A stretch of 64,000 nucleotides of DNA from Limnomonas spitsbergensis (GCA_037349105.1 JAYJMM010000036.1:2578001-2642000); one strand, 5' to 3'. Counted from the stretch's first letter, positions 42,034 through 54,440 are shown. Numbers and translations: made by a program. Notes: a model not told the origin generated them from the sequence alone.

Positions 42034-43126
42034 CACAGCTCGCAGCGCATGGTCGCTGGTCATGGCACCCGCGGAGAGGCCTGTTGCTAGCACGCACGCG
42101 GCATGCAAACATGCATGGAACCCAATCGTGTGCACACCGCTGCTCCATGCTTGCAAGCGATGGAACAGCACATGCCTGCTCATATCAGTTGAAGCAGTGC
42201 AAGGGCTTCATCAGAGACGTATTTTCTGCACTGTGAAGAATCAAGGTACACCTCTGCGCCGTGCCCAAAGGCCCATGACAGGAATCATGTGTGAGTGGCA
42301 AAAATATGGGGTGTTGAGAATCAGCTCAGTCATTAAAACCCGTATTTGATCTCTCCCTAGAGAGCCTCTGTCAGGGAGACCTGGGCAAGCCTATGATTCA
42401 GCTATTGAAATTCATGGTCAACTAATACACCAGTAGGTCATGTTTCTGTAGAACAATCAGCTCCTTGCTGATAAGAACAGTTCCTTTTTGCAATCAGGCC
42501 ATCGGCATGGATTCCTATGCTATGCTGCGAGGTGTGACATCCCTGCAACAGATATCACTTAGAATGTCATAGCTTATGGATTAGGCAGAGGCTATTTCAT
42601 GACTTGTCTAGCAGCCTTGTAATCTTGCTCTCTAATCCTTCGCCGCATCCATACAATCCTGGTGAAGTGGTTGATGGAGTACAAAACGACTGTCAGCACA
42701 GAGACAACCCTCAATGAGGACCAGGGTGCGAGAAATATAAGATTGAACAGTTACACAGTCTCTATCAGCACAGACGTCTCTTATTGAGGATCAAGATGCG
42801 ACTCATGAATGCTTAACACATGGCAAAAATTGACTACGATCCCTCCCAATCACACACTCGGGGCATTGGAAACATCATCACTGCAGGTGCATTAGCGAGG
42901 TTAGATTCCCCATCAGCTACTTATCCTTAGTCATGTCACGAGGGGTCAAGTAAAAAAGTAAACTCCCTGCATTCATTTCCGCTCTAGCAATCCAGAACAG
43001 TAACGAGCGAGGAGCGAATGGACATAAAAGAGGTGCCATATTGAGTTATGTCTATATACTGAGTCCCTTGTGGTGTGGCATTGCTTGGTGTGCTGCATGT
43101 GCAACAAAGCACCTCTGTGCCGTCCC
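42034..43126. other. Intergenic between convergent genes
   Basis: It contains the 3' ends of NDUFB7 (plus) and UGD (minus). No gene seen; AT-rich unique sequence. A TTACA (minus-strand TGTAA) lies near 42750 and could be the UGD polyadenylation signal. Confidence 0.5.
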
Positions 43127-46100
43127 TCAGTACACCTTCTGCAGGAAGGGATCAAGAGGCTTGCCCAGCGCATACACGATGAAGCCGATCTCACGCAGAG
43201 CGTCGTGGTCCAGGATGTTGCGGCCGTCAAACACAAACGCCGGCTTGCTCATGGTGGCATACATGGCCTTGTAGTCGTACGTCTTGAAGCGGTCCCACTC
43301 GGTGAGCACGCAGATAGCGTGCGAGTCCTTGGCAGCTTCCACGGCTGACTGGGCGATCTGGGTGGCATGAGAAGGCGGGCAACATGAAGGATTGATACAA
43401 AAACATGGGGATGGGCAGGAAGGCCATTTGTAAGTGTGTGGAAAGTGTGAAGGCCAAGGGCGAGTGTCAGCAGAAGGTAGGCGTGGGTAACAGCACTTGG
43501 CACGTTGCTTTCCTCTGCAGGGGAACAATGATACCAGGATTTGTGGTATGTAGTTTTGTACCAGGAGTCCAATTATTTTGAATACCACGAGCCTCAGGCA
43601 GGCCAGTTGCCTGTGCTGGTACCAGAATCCATGACCAACGAGCGCTGCCCCTGGGACAAGGTGCTGCTCTGTGGCTCCATGGAGTGAAAAATTTATCTTA
43701 CAAACACGTGCAGACACCATACTATACTTCCTCCCATCGCCGGTAATCCAGAAGACTGGACAACAAATTCAAAAACCATAAAACTCCCTCACGCGGGTCC
43801 CCCTCCCTTTCCCCAATCAAGCGCACTCAGCACTACATTCTCCCTCTAATCCCCTGGGAAACCCTCACCATCATCACACTCCCCCGCACAGAATTACGCG
43901 CACTCACCACCACATTATCCAGGAAGTGTGACGCCGACTTGGTGTAGTTGGGCTTGTCCCATTCAAACTTGGGCGTGCTCATGTCGCGGAAGATCATCTC
44001 GGCCTCCACCTCCGGGTCATAGATGCAGCACTTGGCACCGTCGCGGATGAGGCCCTTGCAGACGTCAATGGCGGGGGTCTCGCGGGTGTCGCCAGTGTCC
44101 TTCTTGAAGGCAAAGCCAAAGATGGCGATCTTCTTGTTCTTTACAGAGTTGAACATGGAGCCGATGACTCGCTCGACGAACCTAAGGGGGCAATGCAGCG
44201 CAGGAGGGAACATGAGTGTGTGTTTGGGGCATATGCTGGAGGAGAGGGGGGGGTATGCTGGAAGAGATGGTGTTTGTGGGGGGGGGGCATACTGTGGGGA
44301 GGAGGTGTGTGGAGGGGGGGGCGCACTGTGGGGAGGAGGTATGTGGAGGGGGGGCGCATATTGTGGGGAGGAGGTATGTGGAGGGGGGGGGCATACTGGG
44401 GGGAGGGAGTGTGTGTGTGGGGCATATGCTGGAGGAGATGGGTGGGTATGCTGGAAGAGATGGTGTGTGTGGGGGGACATACTGGGGGAAAGAGGTGTTG
44501 GGAGACGTGGCGAGGGAGGAGATGGGGTGGGAGCGTGCTGGGGGAGGAGATGAAGAGAGGCATACTGGGGGAGGTCATGGGGTGAGGCGTGCTGGGGGGA
44601 AGATGGGGAGACATATTAGGGGAGATGCTGGTTGCCATTTTCCCTACAGTATCTGTATCTCTAGCACCTGGCAGTATCCCAGCAACGACCCGGCATTGAT
44701 GCCAACACATGCTCAAATTGTATACGCATCACAACACCCCCTCCGTCAGAAAGACTCCTCAATGACGATACGATTACAGGGACTCATGCAGGGTATCCTC
44801 AGAATCCTGGGGGGGGATCCTAGAGGTATGCCTGCATCCTCAGCTCCTCCTCCCCTCCCTGAGCTTCCCAGGGAAAATGGCAAGCAGAAAAACACCCCTG
44901 GCATTGTGCGTGATCATATGCTTCTCATCTTTGGATAAGGTGTAAGGTATGGCGGTGTAAGGTAGGCACTTTGTGTAAGGTGTAAGATAGGTGTAATGGT
45001 GTAATGGTGTAAGGTAGGCACTTTGTGAGGACCTCAGAAGACACAGCGGACATTGCATCCAGCCTAAATAAGACGAGAGGCTTGTGTATGAATGCACACA
45101 CAATGTCGACACAGTGCCAGGGACATGATTGCCACTCAACCGAAACTCCCCAGGGATCCCGAACCTCAACCGAAGCAGGCAGCGTCAAACAAAAGCGCCC
45201 CATGAGCTCAGTCAGAACACATGTTACGTTGGCCAGTAAATGTGTGTCCGCCCTGTATTGTTAGCCATGTTCCAACATAAAACACACACCTGTTCTTCAT
45301 GTAGTCGTTCATAGACACAACCTGGTACCAGTAGTCAGCCACTTCCTTGAGCCCAACCGTCTCGCACACATAGCACAAGTTCAGGATATCCTTTTGGAAG
45401 CATGAGCCTCCAAACCCGACAGATGCATTGAGGAACTTAGGGCCGATGCGCGAGTCCGTGCCAATGGCATGGGCCACCTGCAGAAGAGAAGCAAGGCACG
45501 TGGCATTGATTCTTTGACACAGTAAATGAAGGGTAGATGCGGAGTCCAGAATCAGGAAGCTGCCAAATGCGGGAAGAAAAACAAAGCATACAGGGCATTC
45601 AGCTACAGTCAGCCCCAAGCTTTCAGGGGCAGTCTGCTACCGTCAGCCACAAGCCACCAGGATAGTCAGCCCCAAGCTTATAGGATAGACAGCTACTTTC
45701 AGCCACAAACCATCAGGATACTCAGCTACAAGCTTACAAGGTAGTCAGGTGCAGTCAGCCACAAGCCTGCAGGGCCGTCTGGTGCAGTCAGCCACAAGCT
45801 CACAGGGCAATCAGGTACAGTCAGCCACGAGCTTGCAGGGCAGTCAGGTGCAGTCAGCCACAAGCTTGCAGGACAGTCAGGTACAGTCAGCCACAAGCTT
45901 GCAGGGCAGTCAGCGCACGCTGAGTTGTAAGCAGAAAGCCTGAAGCACCTAGAACTAGCTCGTCTCGCCTTGTCATCCCCAGTAGTCCTAAAGGCGTAAG
46001 CCACTGCAGAGACCCTTAGTAATCTCGCACCTGCTGCACATCCGCGCCTGTGGTCTCGCACAGCGCCGAGATGGCATTGATGGACGAGATGCGCTGCGCC

Positions 46101-47230
46101 AGGAAGGCGTTGGCAGTCAGCTTGGCCAGCTCGGCAGACCACAGGTTAGCGGTCAGCACACGCTCCGTGGGAATCCAGTTCTCATACACCTCCTTGAGCG
46201 CCTTGATGGCGGCACGGCCGGTGGGGGTGTCATTTCCTCCGATGAGGACCTGTGATGGCAGGGCCCCAAGGGTGACATGGTCAGCGCGCATGGTTAATGG
46301 GGACTGGAATCCTGGTGCATGATACGTCGTCATGCGTCGCCATGTGTTATAAGATTGAATGGGTAAAAGCTAGAGGCAGCAGAGAGAAGGCTTACCCTGT
46401 CAGGCATCTGCAGATCAGCGATGGCAGTTCCCTCAGCCAGGAACTCGGGGTTTGACAAGATTTCAAACTTGACATTGGGGTCGCTGCAGTTTCGCGACAG
46501 TACCTGTGAGGAAGTTGGGTAGGTAAGAAAATGCAGTGGAAAACAGCAGGGTGCCACATCATCAAAAAGCTTGCGCATTCTAACCTTTCCGATCGCCTCT
46601 GCCGTCTTCACGGGCACTGTTGACTTCTCGACAATGATCTTGCTCGAAGTGGAGCAAGCAGCAATCATGCGAGCAGCTCCCTCCCAGTAGGTCAGATCCG
46701 CTGCCTTTCCTGCACCAATACCACTCGTCTTGGTAGGGGTGTTGACACTGCGGTGGCAAATGGAAACTCGGAACGTGAAACAACAAATTGAAATTGAGAG
46801 GTTACAGGCCTTTCCTAAATATGGTCATTCTCAACAACGGCATTCGACTTTTCAATGCAACAGCCCACCTGACGAACACAATATCAGCTTCTCCAATGTG
46901 CTTGGTGGTATCAGTTGAAAAGAAGAGATTCTTGCCACGCGCAGCAAGGACGACCTCGAGCAGCCCGGGCTCGTAGATGGGCAGAGTGTCTGAGTTCCAG
47001 GCGTTGATTCTCTCGACGTTGATGTCGAGGACGACAACCTCGATGTGAGGGCACTTCAAGGCAATCATTGCCATGGTGGGACCTAACAGAGAAAGTTGCT
47101 TCAGAAGCTGCGTGACAGATACCTGGGTCGCCCTGAGCACTTATCACCGATGCATTGTGAGGAAGCTAAGAGATTTAATTCGGCAATCCTTACCTCCGAC
47201 ATAGCCAGCGCCAATGCAAACGATTTTCAT
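43127..47230 (-). CDS. UGD: UDP-glucose 6-dehydrogenase (8 exons, complete)
   Basis: Exons (minus strand): 47230-47194, 47082-46869, 46747-46585, 46503-46396, 46249-46031, 45477-45290, 44181-43908 and 43357-43127; all phases agree and give 477 residues, the usual length of eukaryotic UGDs. Seen: the N-terminal NAD-binding loop [28 protein letters not shown] with [55 protein letters not shown] with the catalytic Cys at about residue 273 and its Lys at 279; [15 protein letters not shown]; and the C-terminal FDGRNI. The enzyme oxidises UDP-glucose twice with NAD+ to UDP-glucuronate in the cytosol, feeding uronic-acid-containing wall and matrix polysaccharides. Introns 5-7 are long and repeat-rich. 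No lesion seen. Confidence 0.96.
44190..44620. repeat. G-rich minisatellite in UGD intron 6
   Basis: Imperfect 32-bp-scale units (GGGGAGGAGGTATGTGGAGG, GGGCATACTGTGGGG) make the plus strand strongly G-rich and the transcript C-rich. It lies just upstream of the exon 7 acceptor in transcript order and creates spurious His/Pro-rich frames. Confidence 0.8.
45600..45935. repeat. 33-bp minisatellite in UGD intron 5
   Basis: Units of CAGTCAGCCACAAGCTTGCA + GGGCAGTCAGGTA (33 bp; e.g. CAGTCAGGT at 45841 and 45874), clean at 45740-45920 and more diverged to the left. Confidence 0.85.
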
Positions 47231-47399
47231 TTTGATGGAGAGGGCAGTAGCTGGACAAACAGTAGGATCCTGACTGTCACCCTTATTTGCACGAATGATT
47301 ATTGTATATACTAGCTCAGTGTACTATTTGGAAGTGGGGGGTCCCTTTGTAATGTGTCCAGCTGTGATCTTCCCGATGCAAGTTCACACACTCATCCAT

Positions 47400-47590
47400 A
47401 CAAAACATGACAGATGCGACTCGGGGACTGAAAGGACCCGGGACTGATGCGACAAAGGGACTGATGCGAACCGGGGACTGATGCGACCCGGGACTGATGC
47501 GACCATGGGACTGGTGCAAACAGGGGATGATGCGACCCGGGACTGATGCGACCAAGGGACTGATGCTACCAGGGGACTGATGCGACCGCC
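47400..47590. repeat. Short tandem repeat GGGACTGATGCGAC
   Basis: About ten imperfect units of roughly 18-20 bp, upstream of the UGD start (47230). It may lie in or near the UGD promoter. Confidence 0.75.
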
Positions 47591-49110
47591 GCTCTTGATG
47601 TGCGCTCTGTACCCCGTCTCCCTCGTGTCACGCTTGTACAGCGTCACGCTTGCCAACTCAGCTCGATACTGTGATAACTCAGTCTTGAAGTCGGTTAGGC
47701 GAATCCTGTTTCTAATTGATCTTAATCTTCTTCGTTCACATGCGTTCGTATGCTGCTGCTGTCTGGAGTCGTGTAGGGGGCGCCTCGGCCAGCCTTTAGG
47801 TTGCGCTCTGAGGGTCGCAGGGTTTGAGCGGCAAAACCCCAGAGACACGTCAAAGTGATATATTGGATGGCAGCCTCCAATGCAGGCCGGGGGGCGTAAT
47901 CAGCCCCATGTTAAACCTTCATAGACTCTCAGGTACTCAATTCCCAAGATGATAAGTTAAGGTGCTTGTTTGATCGTGCGCTGAAGGCTGCCCTCACGGC
48001 GCATGGGCTGTTCCCTGCGCACATATGTGCATGCATGAGCTTAGCAAAGCCCAGCAGCAGCAAGGCTAAGAAGGCACGTGTGTCAGGCAGTGGCGATCCG
48101 TCTGCTTCAGGCACGCCCACGCCTGTGTCATCCCCAGAGGCCCAGACGGGACGGAATGGGTGGGGACGACAGATGAGGGGAAGGGATGCGATGCTTCCGG
48201 TGTCAGGACTGTCAGCGACATGACCCAGAGGGCAGGACCACCTGCAGCAGCAGAAGCATCGGAGGTATGCGAGCTGAGGTGGCCAGCAGAGAGTAGCCGA
48301 TGCGTGACAAGGACTGACACAATCAGAGGTGACTGGGTCCAAGGTTGCGTTGAGTGGTACAGCTGCTACAGCTGCTCCATGATGGTCAACAACTGCCCCA
48401 GCAGGCTCATCGTGATGCGCATGAGGAAGGAAATGCCAGGCAGGGACGAGCTGCGTGTCCTATTCAAGGACTGTATGCACAGCACAGAGGGCAGTGCTCT
48501 CAGAGCACTCCCCACAAACAGCTGCGCGGGGCGGTCTCAGCCGACCTTAGGGCCAGCATGGGTGCTAGGCGCCCAGCATGGGCTCAGGGACTCGCTCTGT
48601 GGAGCAGAAGCTCAGCAACGATATGTCCAAGTGCGGCGCCACAGCCTAGACGGTCCGGACGGCAGCGTGTCGAAAGACTGAAGCAACGATGGATCCCGAC
48701 CCGATGGTGTCATTGGAGAAGATGATCAAGGTGACAGAGGCGGCTGACCTGGCCACCACCCTTCTAGCAGACCAGATGGGCCGTTCCTAGACCGGCCATG
48801 CTCCGTACATCTTGAGGCTGTCCAAGGGGCACTTCGTTCTATTGATGATGAAGGACAACCAACTGCGGACTTGACTTCTGTACAACATGATGTACCACTG
48901 GGCTTGATAAACAGTGTGAACTTGTTCACGAATCCTCTTATACCCTGCTGTCAAGCCACTCATCATTAAAATCATGTGGCCTGCAGGTCACGAGCCATGA
49001 GGGCCTCAAGGTATTCAACATCCTGCATTCCTGCTGCTCCAAGTGGACCAGCGCGGCTGTTCACATCTGCTTGATAGTCAGGGTGATATTTGCCGCCTAT
49101 TGTGATCCTC
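47591..49110. other. No gene recognised; several overlapping frames
   Basis: Frames at 47966-48223, 48160-48681 and 48354-48725 overlap in different phases and none shows a domain. The composition resembles coding sequence in places (48.0-48.75 kb), so a decayed transposon or an unrecognised multi-exon gene is possible. Confidence 0.35.
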
Positions 49111-50605
49111 GCACTGACCTGCCTCCTGTCCTGCCTCGTGCCCTGCCTCCTGTCCTGCCACCCGTCCTGCCTCCTGTCCTGTCTACTGTCCTGCCTCCTG
49201 TCCTACCTCCTGTCCTGCCTCCTGTCCTGCCTCCTGCCCTGCCTTCTGCCCTGCCTACAGTCCTGCCTCCTACCCTGCCTGCTGTCCTGCCTCCTGTCCT
49301 GACTTCTGCCCTGCCTCCTGCCATGCCTCCTGCCCTGCCTTCTATCCTGCCACCTGTTCTGGTACCGGCCCTGCCTCCCGTCCTGCCTGCTGCCCAACCG
49401 CCTATCCTTCCTCATGAGCTGCCTCCTTTCCTCCCTCCTTCCCATACTCCTGACCTGCCTCCTGCCCTTCCTCCTGTCCTGCCTTCTGCCCTTCTTCCTG
49501 CCCTACCTCCTGTCCTGCCTCCTGCCCTACCGCCTGTCCTGCCTCCTACCTTGTCTTCTGTCCTGCCTCCTGCCTTGCCTCCTGCCCTGCATACTTCCCA
49601 GCTTCCTGCCCTGCCTCCTGCTCTGCCTCCTGTCCTGCCTCCTGCCCTGCCTCCAGCCCTGCCTCCTGCCCTGCCTCCAGCCCTGCCTATTGCCCTGCCT
49701 CTTGCCCTGCCTCCAGTCCTTCCTCATGTCCTGCCTCTTGCCCTGCCTCCTGTCCCGCATCCTTCCCAGCCTCCTGCCCTGCCTCCTTCCCTGCTTCCAG
49801 TCCTGCCTCCTGCCCTGCCTCCTGCCTTGCCTCCTGCCCTGCTTATGTCCTGCCTTCTGCCCTGCCTCCAGCCCTGCCTCATGTCCTGCCTCCTGCCCTG
49901 CCTCATGCCCTGCCCCCTGTCCTACCTCCTGCCCTGCCTCTAGCCCTGCCTCAAGCCCTGCCTCCTCTCCTGCCTCTGGTCCTGCCTCCAGCCCAGCCTC
50001 CTGCTCTGCCTCCTGTCCTGCCTCCTGCCCTACCTCCTGCCCTGCCTCCTGTCCTGCCTTCTGCCCTGCCTCCAGCCCAGCCTCATGTCCTGCCCCCTTC
50101 CCTGTCTCATGCCCTGCCCCCTGTCCAACCTCATGCCCTGCCTCTACCCCTGCCTCCTGTCCTGCCTCCTGCCCTGCCTCATGTCCTGCCTTCTGCCCTG
50201 CCTCCAGCCCTGCCTCCAGCCCTTCCCCCTGCCCTACCTCCATCCCTGCCTCCATCCCTGCATCCTGCCCTGCCTCCAGCCCTTCCTCATGTCCTGCCTC
50301 CAGCCCTGCCTCCTGTCCTGCCTCCTGCCCTGCCTCTTTCCCTGCCTCCTGTCCTGCCTCCTGTCCTGTCTCCTATCCTGCCTTCTGCCCTGCCTCCAGT
50401 CCTGCCTCCAGTCCTGCCTCCTGCCCTGCCTCCTACCCTGCCTCCTGCCCTGCCTCCTGCCCTGCCTCCTGTCCTACCTCCTATCCTGCCTCCTGCCCTG
50501 CCCTTGCCCTGCCTACAGTCCTGCCTCATGTCCTGCCTCCTGCCCTGCCTCCTGCCCTTCATCCTGTCCTGTCTCCTGCCCTACCTCCTGCCCTGCCCAG
50601 GAGAA
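49110..50605. repeat. 12-bp CCTGCCTCCTGT minisatellite, 1.5 kb
   Basis: About 120 imperfect copies of a 12-bp pyrimidine-rich unit (CTGTCCTGCCTC with TGTCC/TGCCC variants). All three plus frames stay open for hundreds of codons (Leu-Pro-Pro-Val, Cys-Pro-Ala-Ser and Leu-Leu-Ser-Cys repeats), as do the minus frames (Gly-Gly-Arg). This is a repeat artefact, not a gene. Confidence 0.93.
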
Positions 50606-50689
50606 TAGGATGAGGCATGGCAGAAAGGCACAGAAGCGGCTGACGCGCAGCAAGAGCGCTTGTTGGATGCTGCATGCTTGGGGCGGCAG

Positions 50690-51565
50690 CTGTTGGTGGA
50701 GGTATTGCAACAGGTCCAAGGACGACAGGCAATGGAAGTGCAGCAGCAGCAGCAGCAACAGATGCAACAACAGCAACAACAGCAACTGCAGCAGATGGCT
50801 GCCTTACAGCATCAGCAACAGGCGGGTGCATGGCCACAACTGCAGCTGGCTGCCCGGCAGCAGCAGCGGCAGGAGCAGCAGCAGTAGCTGACAGGTGCAT
50901 CATCACAGCCGCAGCTGGCTGCCCGGCAGCAGCAGCAACAGGAGCAACAGCAGTCTCTCAACCGCCGCAACTGGGTGCCCGGCAGCAGCATCAGCAGCAG
51001 TAAACACAGCAGGCTGGAGCCTCGCATCAACCGCAGTTGGCTGCCCGGCAACAGCAGGAAGTGGATCAGCAGCAGGCAGGTGCCTCGCAACAACAGCAGT
51101 TGGCTGACTGGCAGCAGCAGCTAGCTGCATCAGCAACAGCAGACAGGAGCCTCGCAACCGCCGCTACTGGCTGCCCAGCAGCAACAGACAGGGGCCTCGC
51201 TACAGCAGTACTTGGCTGCCTGGCAGGAGCAGCAGCAACAACAGGTTGCCCGACAGCAGCAGTAGCAACAGTAGACAAGAGCCTCGCCACAGCAGCAGCT
51301 GGCTCCCTGGCAGCCTGGCAGGAGCAGCAGCAGCAGCAGAAGCAGGCACGTGCCTTGCATCAGCCACCACTGGCTGCCCGGCAGCAACAGACAGGTGTCT
51401 CGCTACAGCAGCAGTTGGCTGCCTGGCAGCAGCAGCAGCAACAACAGGCTGCCCGGCAGCAGCAACAGCAGACAGGAGCCTCGCCACAGCAGCAGCTGGC
51501 TCCCTGGCAGGAGCAGCAGCAGCAGCAGACCGGCGTATTGCATCAGCCGCAGATTTGTTGTTTTC
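50690..51565 (+). repeat. CAG/CAA-rich imperfect repeat tract
   Basis: Long runs of CAGCAGCAA with recurring GGCTGCCCGGCAGCAGCAG and GTTGGCTGCCTGGCAGCAGC modules. In one frame it reads as a Gln-rich protein (51037-51570, 177 codons) but the reading shifts between frames several times. It is either a decayed polyglutamine exon or a simple-repeat expansion. Confidence 0.75.
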
Positions 51566-52049
51566 ACTAGATGAGCAGCTGCCTGGCGACGTAGCTGGTG
51601 GAGTTTCCAGACACAGCAACAAGGGTGGCGACCCCCTCTCGTGTCCCGTTGCTGGTTGCACTGCAAGGTCACACGGCTCTTAGAACTGCCGCTTGTGCTG
51701 TAGCGGAGCACTGCCGGAATCGCGGTCAATGTGGGACTGCCAAGCACCAGCTCCCAAAGATGCCCCAAAGTGTCCCCTGGCTCTGGGGTCCCTCTCCTCC
51801 TCATGACCGCATTGAGCTCTTCTGCGACGGCGAGTCAGCAATGTCCGGAGGCAACAGGAATCAGCAACCCAAGGCCGACATGGGCGTCCGGGGTGCCAAC
51901 AAAATATCAATCCCTCGCTGCCCGCACGGCTTCTGCAGGCGCGTCTTGGGCCCAATTCATGTCTAGGGTGCCCTAGGACGTAGTGACACACGGGATGATG
52001 AGCTGGCATTCCAAAAGCCTGGTGTGCATGCTGGCACTATTGTGGCAAA
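51566..52049. other. No gene recognised
   Basis: Frames of up to 133 codons overlap on both strands without a recognisable domain. Confidence 0.4.
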
Positions 52050-52160
52050 CGCTGACTCCTTGTTTATGCTTGGGGCTTATTTTCTGCAATAAAGGATTCA
52101 TTCCCGCGCTACCTACTCACTATATATGATGCTCCGCTGGACTGTACAATTTCAACAAAT
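52050..52160 (+). repeat. LINE-tail-like dispersed repeat, copy 3 (partial, diverged)
   Basis: It shares GCTTGGGGCTTATTTTCTGCA, GGATTCATTCCC and TGCTCCGCTGGACTGTA with the copies at 12205 and 54205, but an internal part is missing. Confidence 0.55.
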
Positions 52161-53394
52161 GCCTTGGACACCTGGCTATGGCCTACTGTTACCTCATAGA
52201 CACACCCTGCTGTCAACTCCGACTTCTTGGCGCTTGTCACATGCATTTCATGTGACCTTCCGCTGCACTGGATTTTATAAAGAAATTCCAGAATTTATTT
52301 AGTGTCACATTGGGCCGATTTGGGTACATCCTACTGGTTCAACCTACCGGTAATTGTCCCTTGCATTAAGTTTTCGAATGTCATGTTCAACTGGAATGTC
52401 CACAATATTGGTCTGGCCCCAGACCTTGAACAACCAGAGCCACAGTGCCACACGCTCGCTGGCCCGGACAACGGGACAAGGTGTCCAGCTGAGCGGAACT
52501 TGTCTAACGTAGATTGTGGAACAAGATGGTATAATCTAGAAATGTGAAAATCTAGGTTCACATCACTGACCAGAGACTTCTGGCAAAGGATGGCTTGAAA
52601 CAGTTGCAGGCTTCTGGAGAGCTGCATGAGGTGCATGGTCCTGCCCATGTGACAACTCAGCAGACGCCTGTCCTACGAGATTGAATCCGCAAGTTATGCC
52701 CTGCAACGGGAGGGGTCTGGCGTGACATCAATTCAATTATGAAGCTGCCGACGCGTTTGAAATAAAAGCTCAATCGCGATTCTCTCAACCGAATTTAATA
52801 TACCAACCCCTTACGAAAATTCCAAATTACGATCCTGTTTTTTGTGATGGTCTTCTGCCGCTTAGCAGCCTCAGCATATATCGTAAACTGGTACATATGT
52901 CCCATGGATACATGGCGAGAGGGAACCGCCGTTGTGTGTCCTGCGGCGCTTCACCCAGCTCCCTTCCTTCGGGATAAACCCCAAGCTTTACTCTAAGAAC
53001 ACCACCCAAGTAATCAAGAGCATTCCCGAAGTTGCATCGACCAAGCATGGCATTTTGAAGGCTGTTTTGAAAAAAGCAGGCAAGGCCGCCCGGCTGCGCA
53101 GGAAGCTCGCGAAGGGCTTCTATGTCTTGCCAGTGGTAGTGGCCGCCAGTGGGCCCCTCAAAGGTGATCTGGAACACGCTATGCTAAGCCTTCAGGAGGA
53201 CGTATCTAATTATTAGGATGAGGTGAGCTAATGAGAGGAATACTAAATGCATAACGATTCCGACAGACACAGTCGATTATTCCATGTAGCCTTGAGAATG
53301 TATGAAGCTCAAATGCCGGGGTCGAAGTTAACTATCGCTCCTTGCAGTTGCCGTATAATTAGCACACTGGACAATCCCCAGTCTTACTACTAGG
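52161..53394. other. No gene supported; one unassigned frame
   Basis: The plus frame ending at 53214 (52932-53216) and a minus frame over the same bases (52827-53177) are both open; the plus frame has a Lys/Arg-rich patch (KKAGKAARLRRKLAKG). Neither matches a family I know, and both cannot be real. Confidence 0.3.
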
Positions 53395-53818
53395 GTGCTA
53401 GCGGCCCTGCGCTGTCCGCCATGCAGGACAGCAGGGATTCCAGCTTCGCTATCCGGAGTACCAGAGGGTGGTTTGGGGGAGGACTGTGCGGCTCTGGTCT
53501 GTGAGACAGTGTGCAAGCTCATGGGCATCACTATCAACGTCAGTAGCGCCTTCCGCATGGGCAAGCCGGATCACAACGGCAAAGAAATTGCGGAAGATGA
53601 AGTTCCGCGTGGACAATCGCAGCGAGGCCGAGAGCAAAGTGCACATGAGGATTCAGTTGGCAGGCAAGGGTGTCACCGTCTGGGATGACATGTCCCCTGC
53701 AGAGCTGTCGGCACGGCATGAGCTCTGACCCAAGTTCCAGTTGGCTAAGGAGATGAAGTCCAGGGCGTTTTTCACATGTGCTCGGCTCTTTGTCGATGGG
53801 GTGGAGGTGGCCGCATGA
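53395..53818 (+). pseudogene. Decayed transposon ORF1-like fragment
   Basis: Reading 53395 to about 53580 in one frame and then continuing in another gives segments KFRVDNRSEAESKVHM, GKGVTVWDDMSPAE and, after a stop at 53726, AFFTCARLFVDGVEVAA up to a TGA at 53816-53818. This layout (basic strand, WDDxxPxE, then ARLFVDG) resembles the ORF1-type RNA-binding proteins of LINE elements in green algae. There is at least one frameshift and one internal stop. A LINE-tail-like repeat (54205) follows about 390 bp downstream. The assignment is from memory of the pattern and is tentative. Confidence 0.4.
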
Positions 53819-54204
53819 GTTTTGCTCTCATTTGTCAGGTTAAGGGGGAGATTTGCGTGAGATTTGACTAACAGTCCTTGATGGGAAGTCTATCCCCTTG
53901 ATGAGCACAATTCCTATCTCTGGTCTCCATATGTTTTTTTATTGTTTCTAAATCACTTATGCAACATTGAAATCGCTCACTTTCAGAAGTTTCACACACG
54001 GTACTCATCTCAATGATTTATACAACACAGTTCACACTTTTTAAACACTTTACTCACTGAAGTTACGCAACACACAGTGCCCCACCTAGTTCACACTTTT
54101 TAAAAAACACTTGACTCATTGAAGTGTCGCTGACGCATCACACAAATTTCTAAACAGACAATTTCACTTGTATCTTCAACTTTCCTTCTTACTTTTCCTA
54201 GGAG
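53819..54204. other. AT-rich spacer, no gene seen
   Basis: Repeated TTCACACTTTTTAAA and ACTCATTGAAGT phrases (53995-54130), otherwise nothing. Confidence 0.5.
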
Positions 54205-54440
54205 CCGTCCAACCGAACTCTTTTGCACCCGTGTCATGTTCTATGGCTGGGGCTAATCTTCTGCACTATGGGGTTCATTCCCACGCTACTGCTCAGTGGT
54301 TGTGTGTTGGTTGCTTGCCCAGGGGGGTCACTGGTTTTCGCTCGCTGTCCTAGCGTATTTAGTGCCTGTACCAGTTGACGGGCACAAGTCCCATGCATCA
54401 AATGTGATGCCCCGTTGGACTGTAAAACTTCACTACGATG
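54205..54440 (+). repeat. LINE-tail-like dispersed repeat, copy 2
   Basis: Collinear over about 230 bp with 12205-12435 (CGAACTCTTTTGCACC ... CTGGGGCTAATCTTCTGCAC ... GTTGGACTGTAAAACTTCAC). Confidence 0.8.

Noticed and set aside
44141..44716. Minus-strand 191-codon His/Pro-rich frame near a UGD exon
   Set aside because: It is the reading of a G-rich intron minisatellite joined to the true exon in another frame.
49071..50613. Frames of 290, 399 and 268 codons reading as Pro/Leu/Cys/Ala repeats
   Set aside because: They are products of a 12-bp minisatellite open in all phases.
52827..53216. Opposing frames of 94 (+) and 116 (-) codons
   Set aside because: Both strands are open over the same bases, neither has a known domain, and no splice partner was found.
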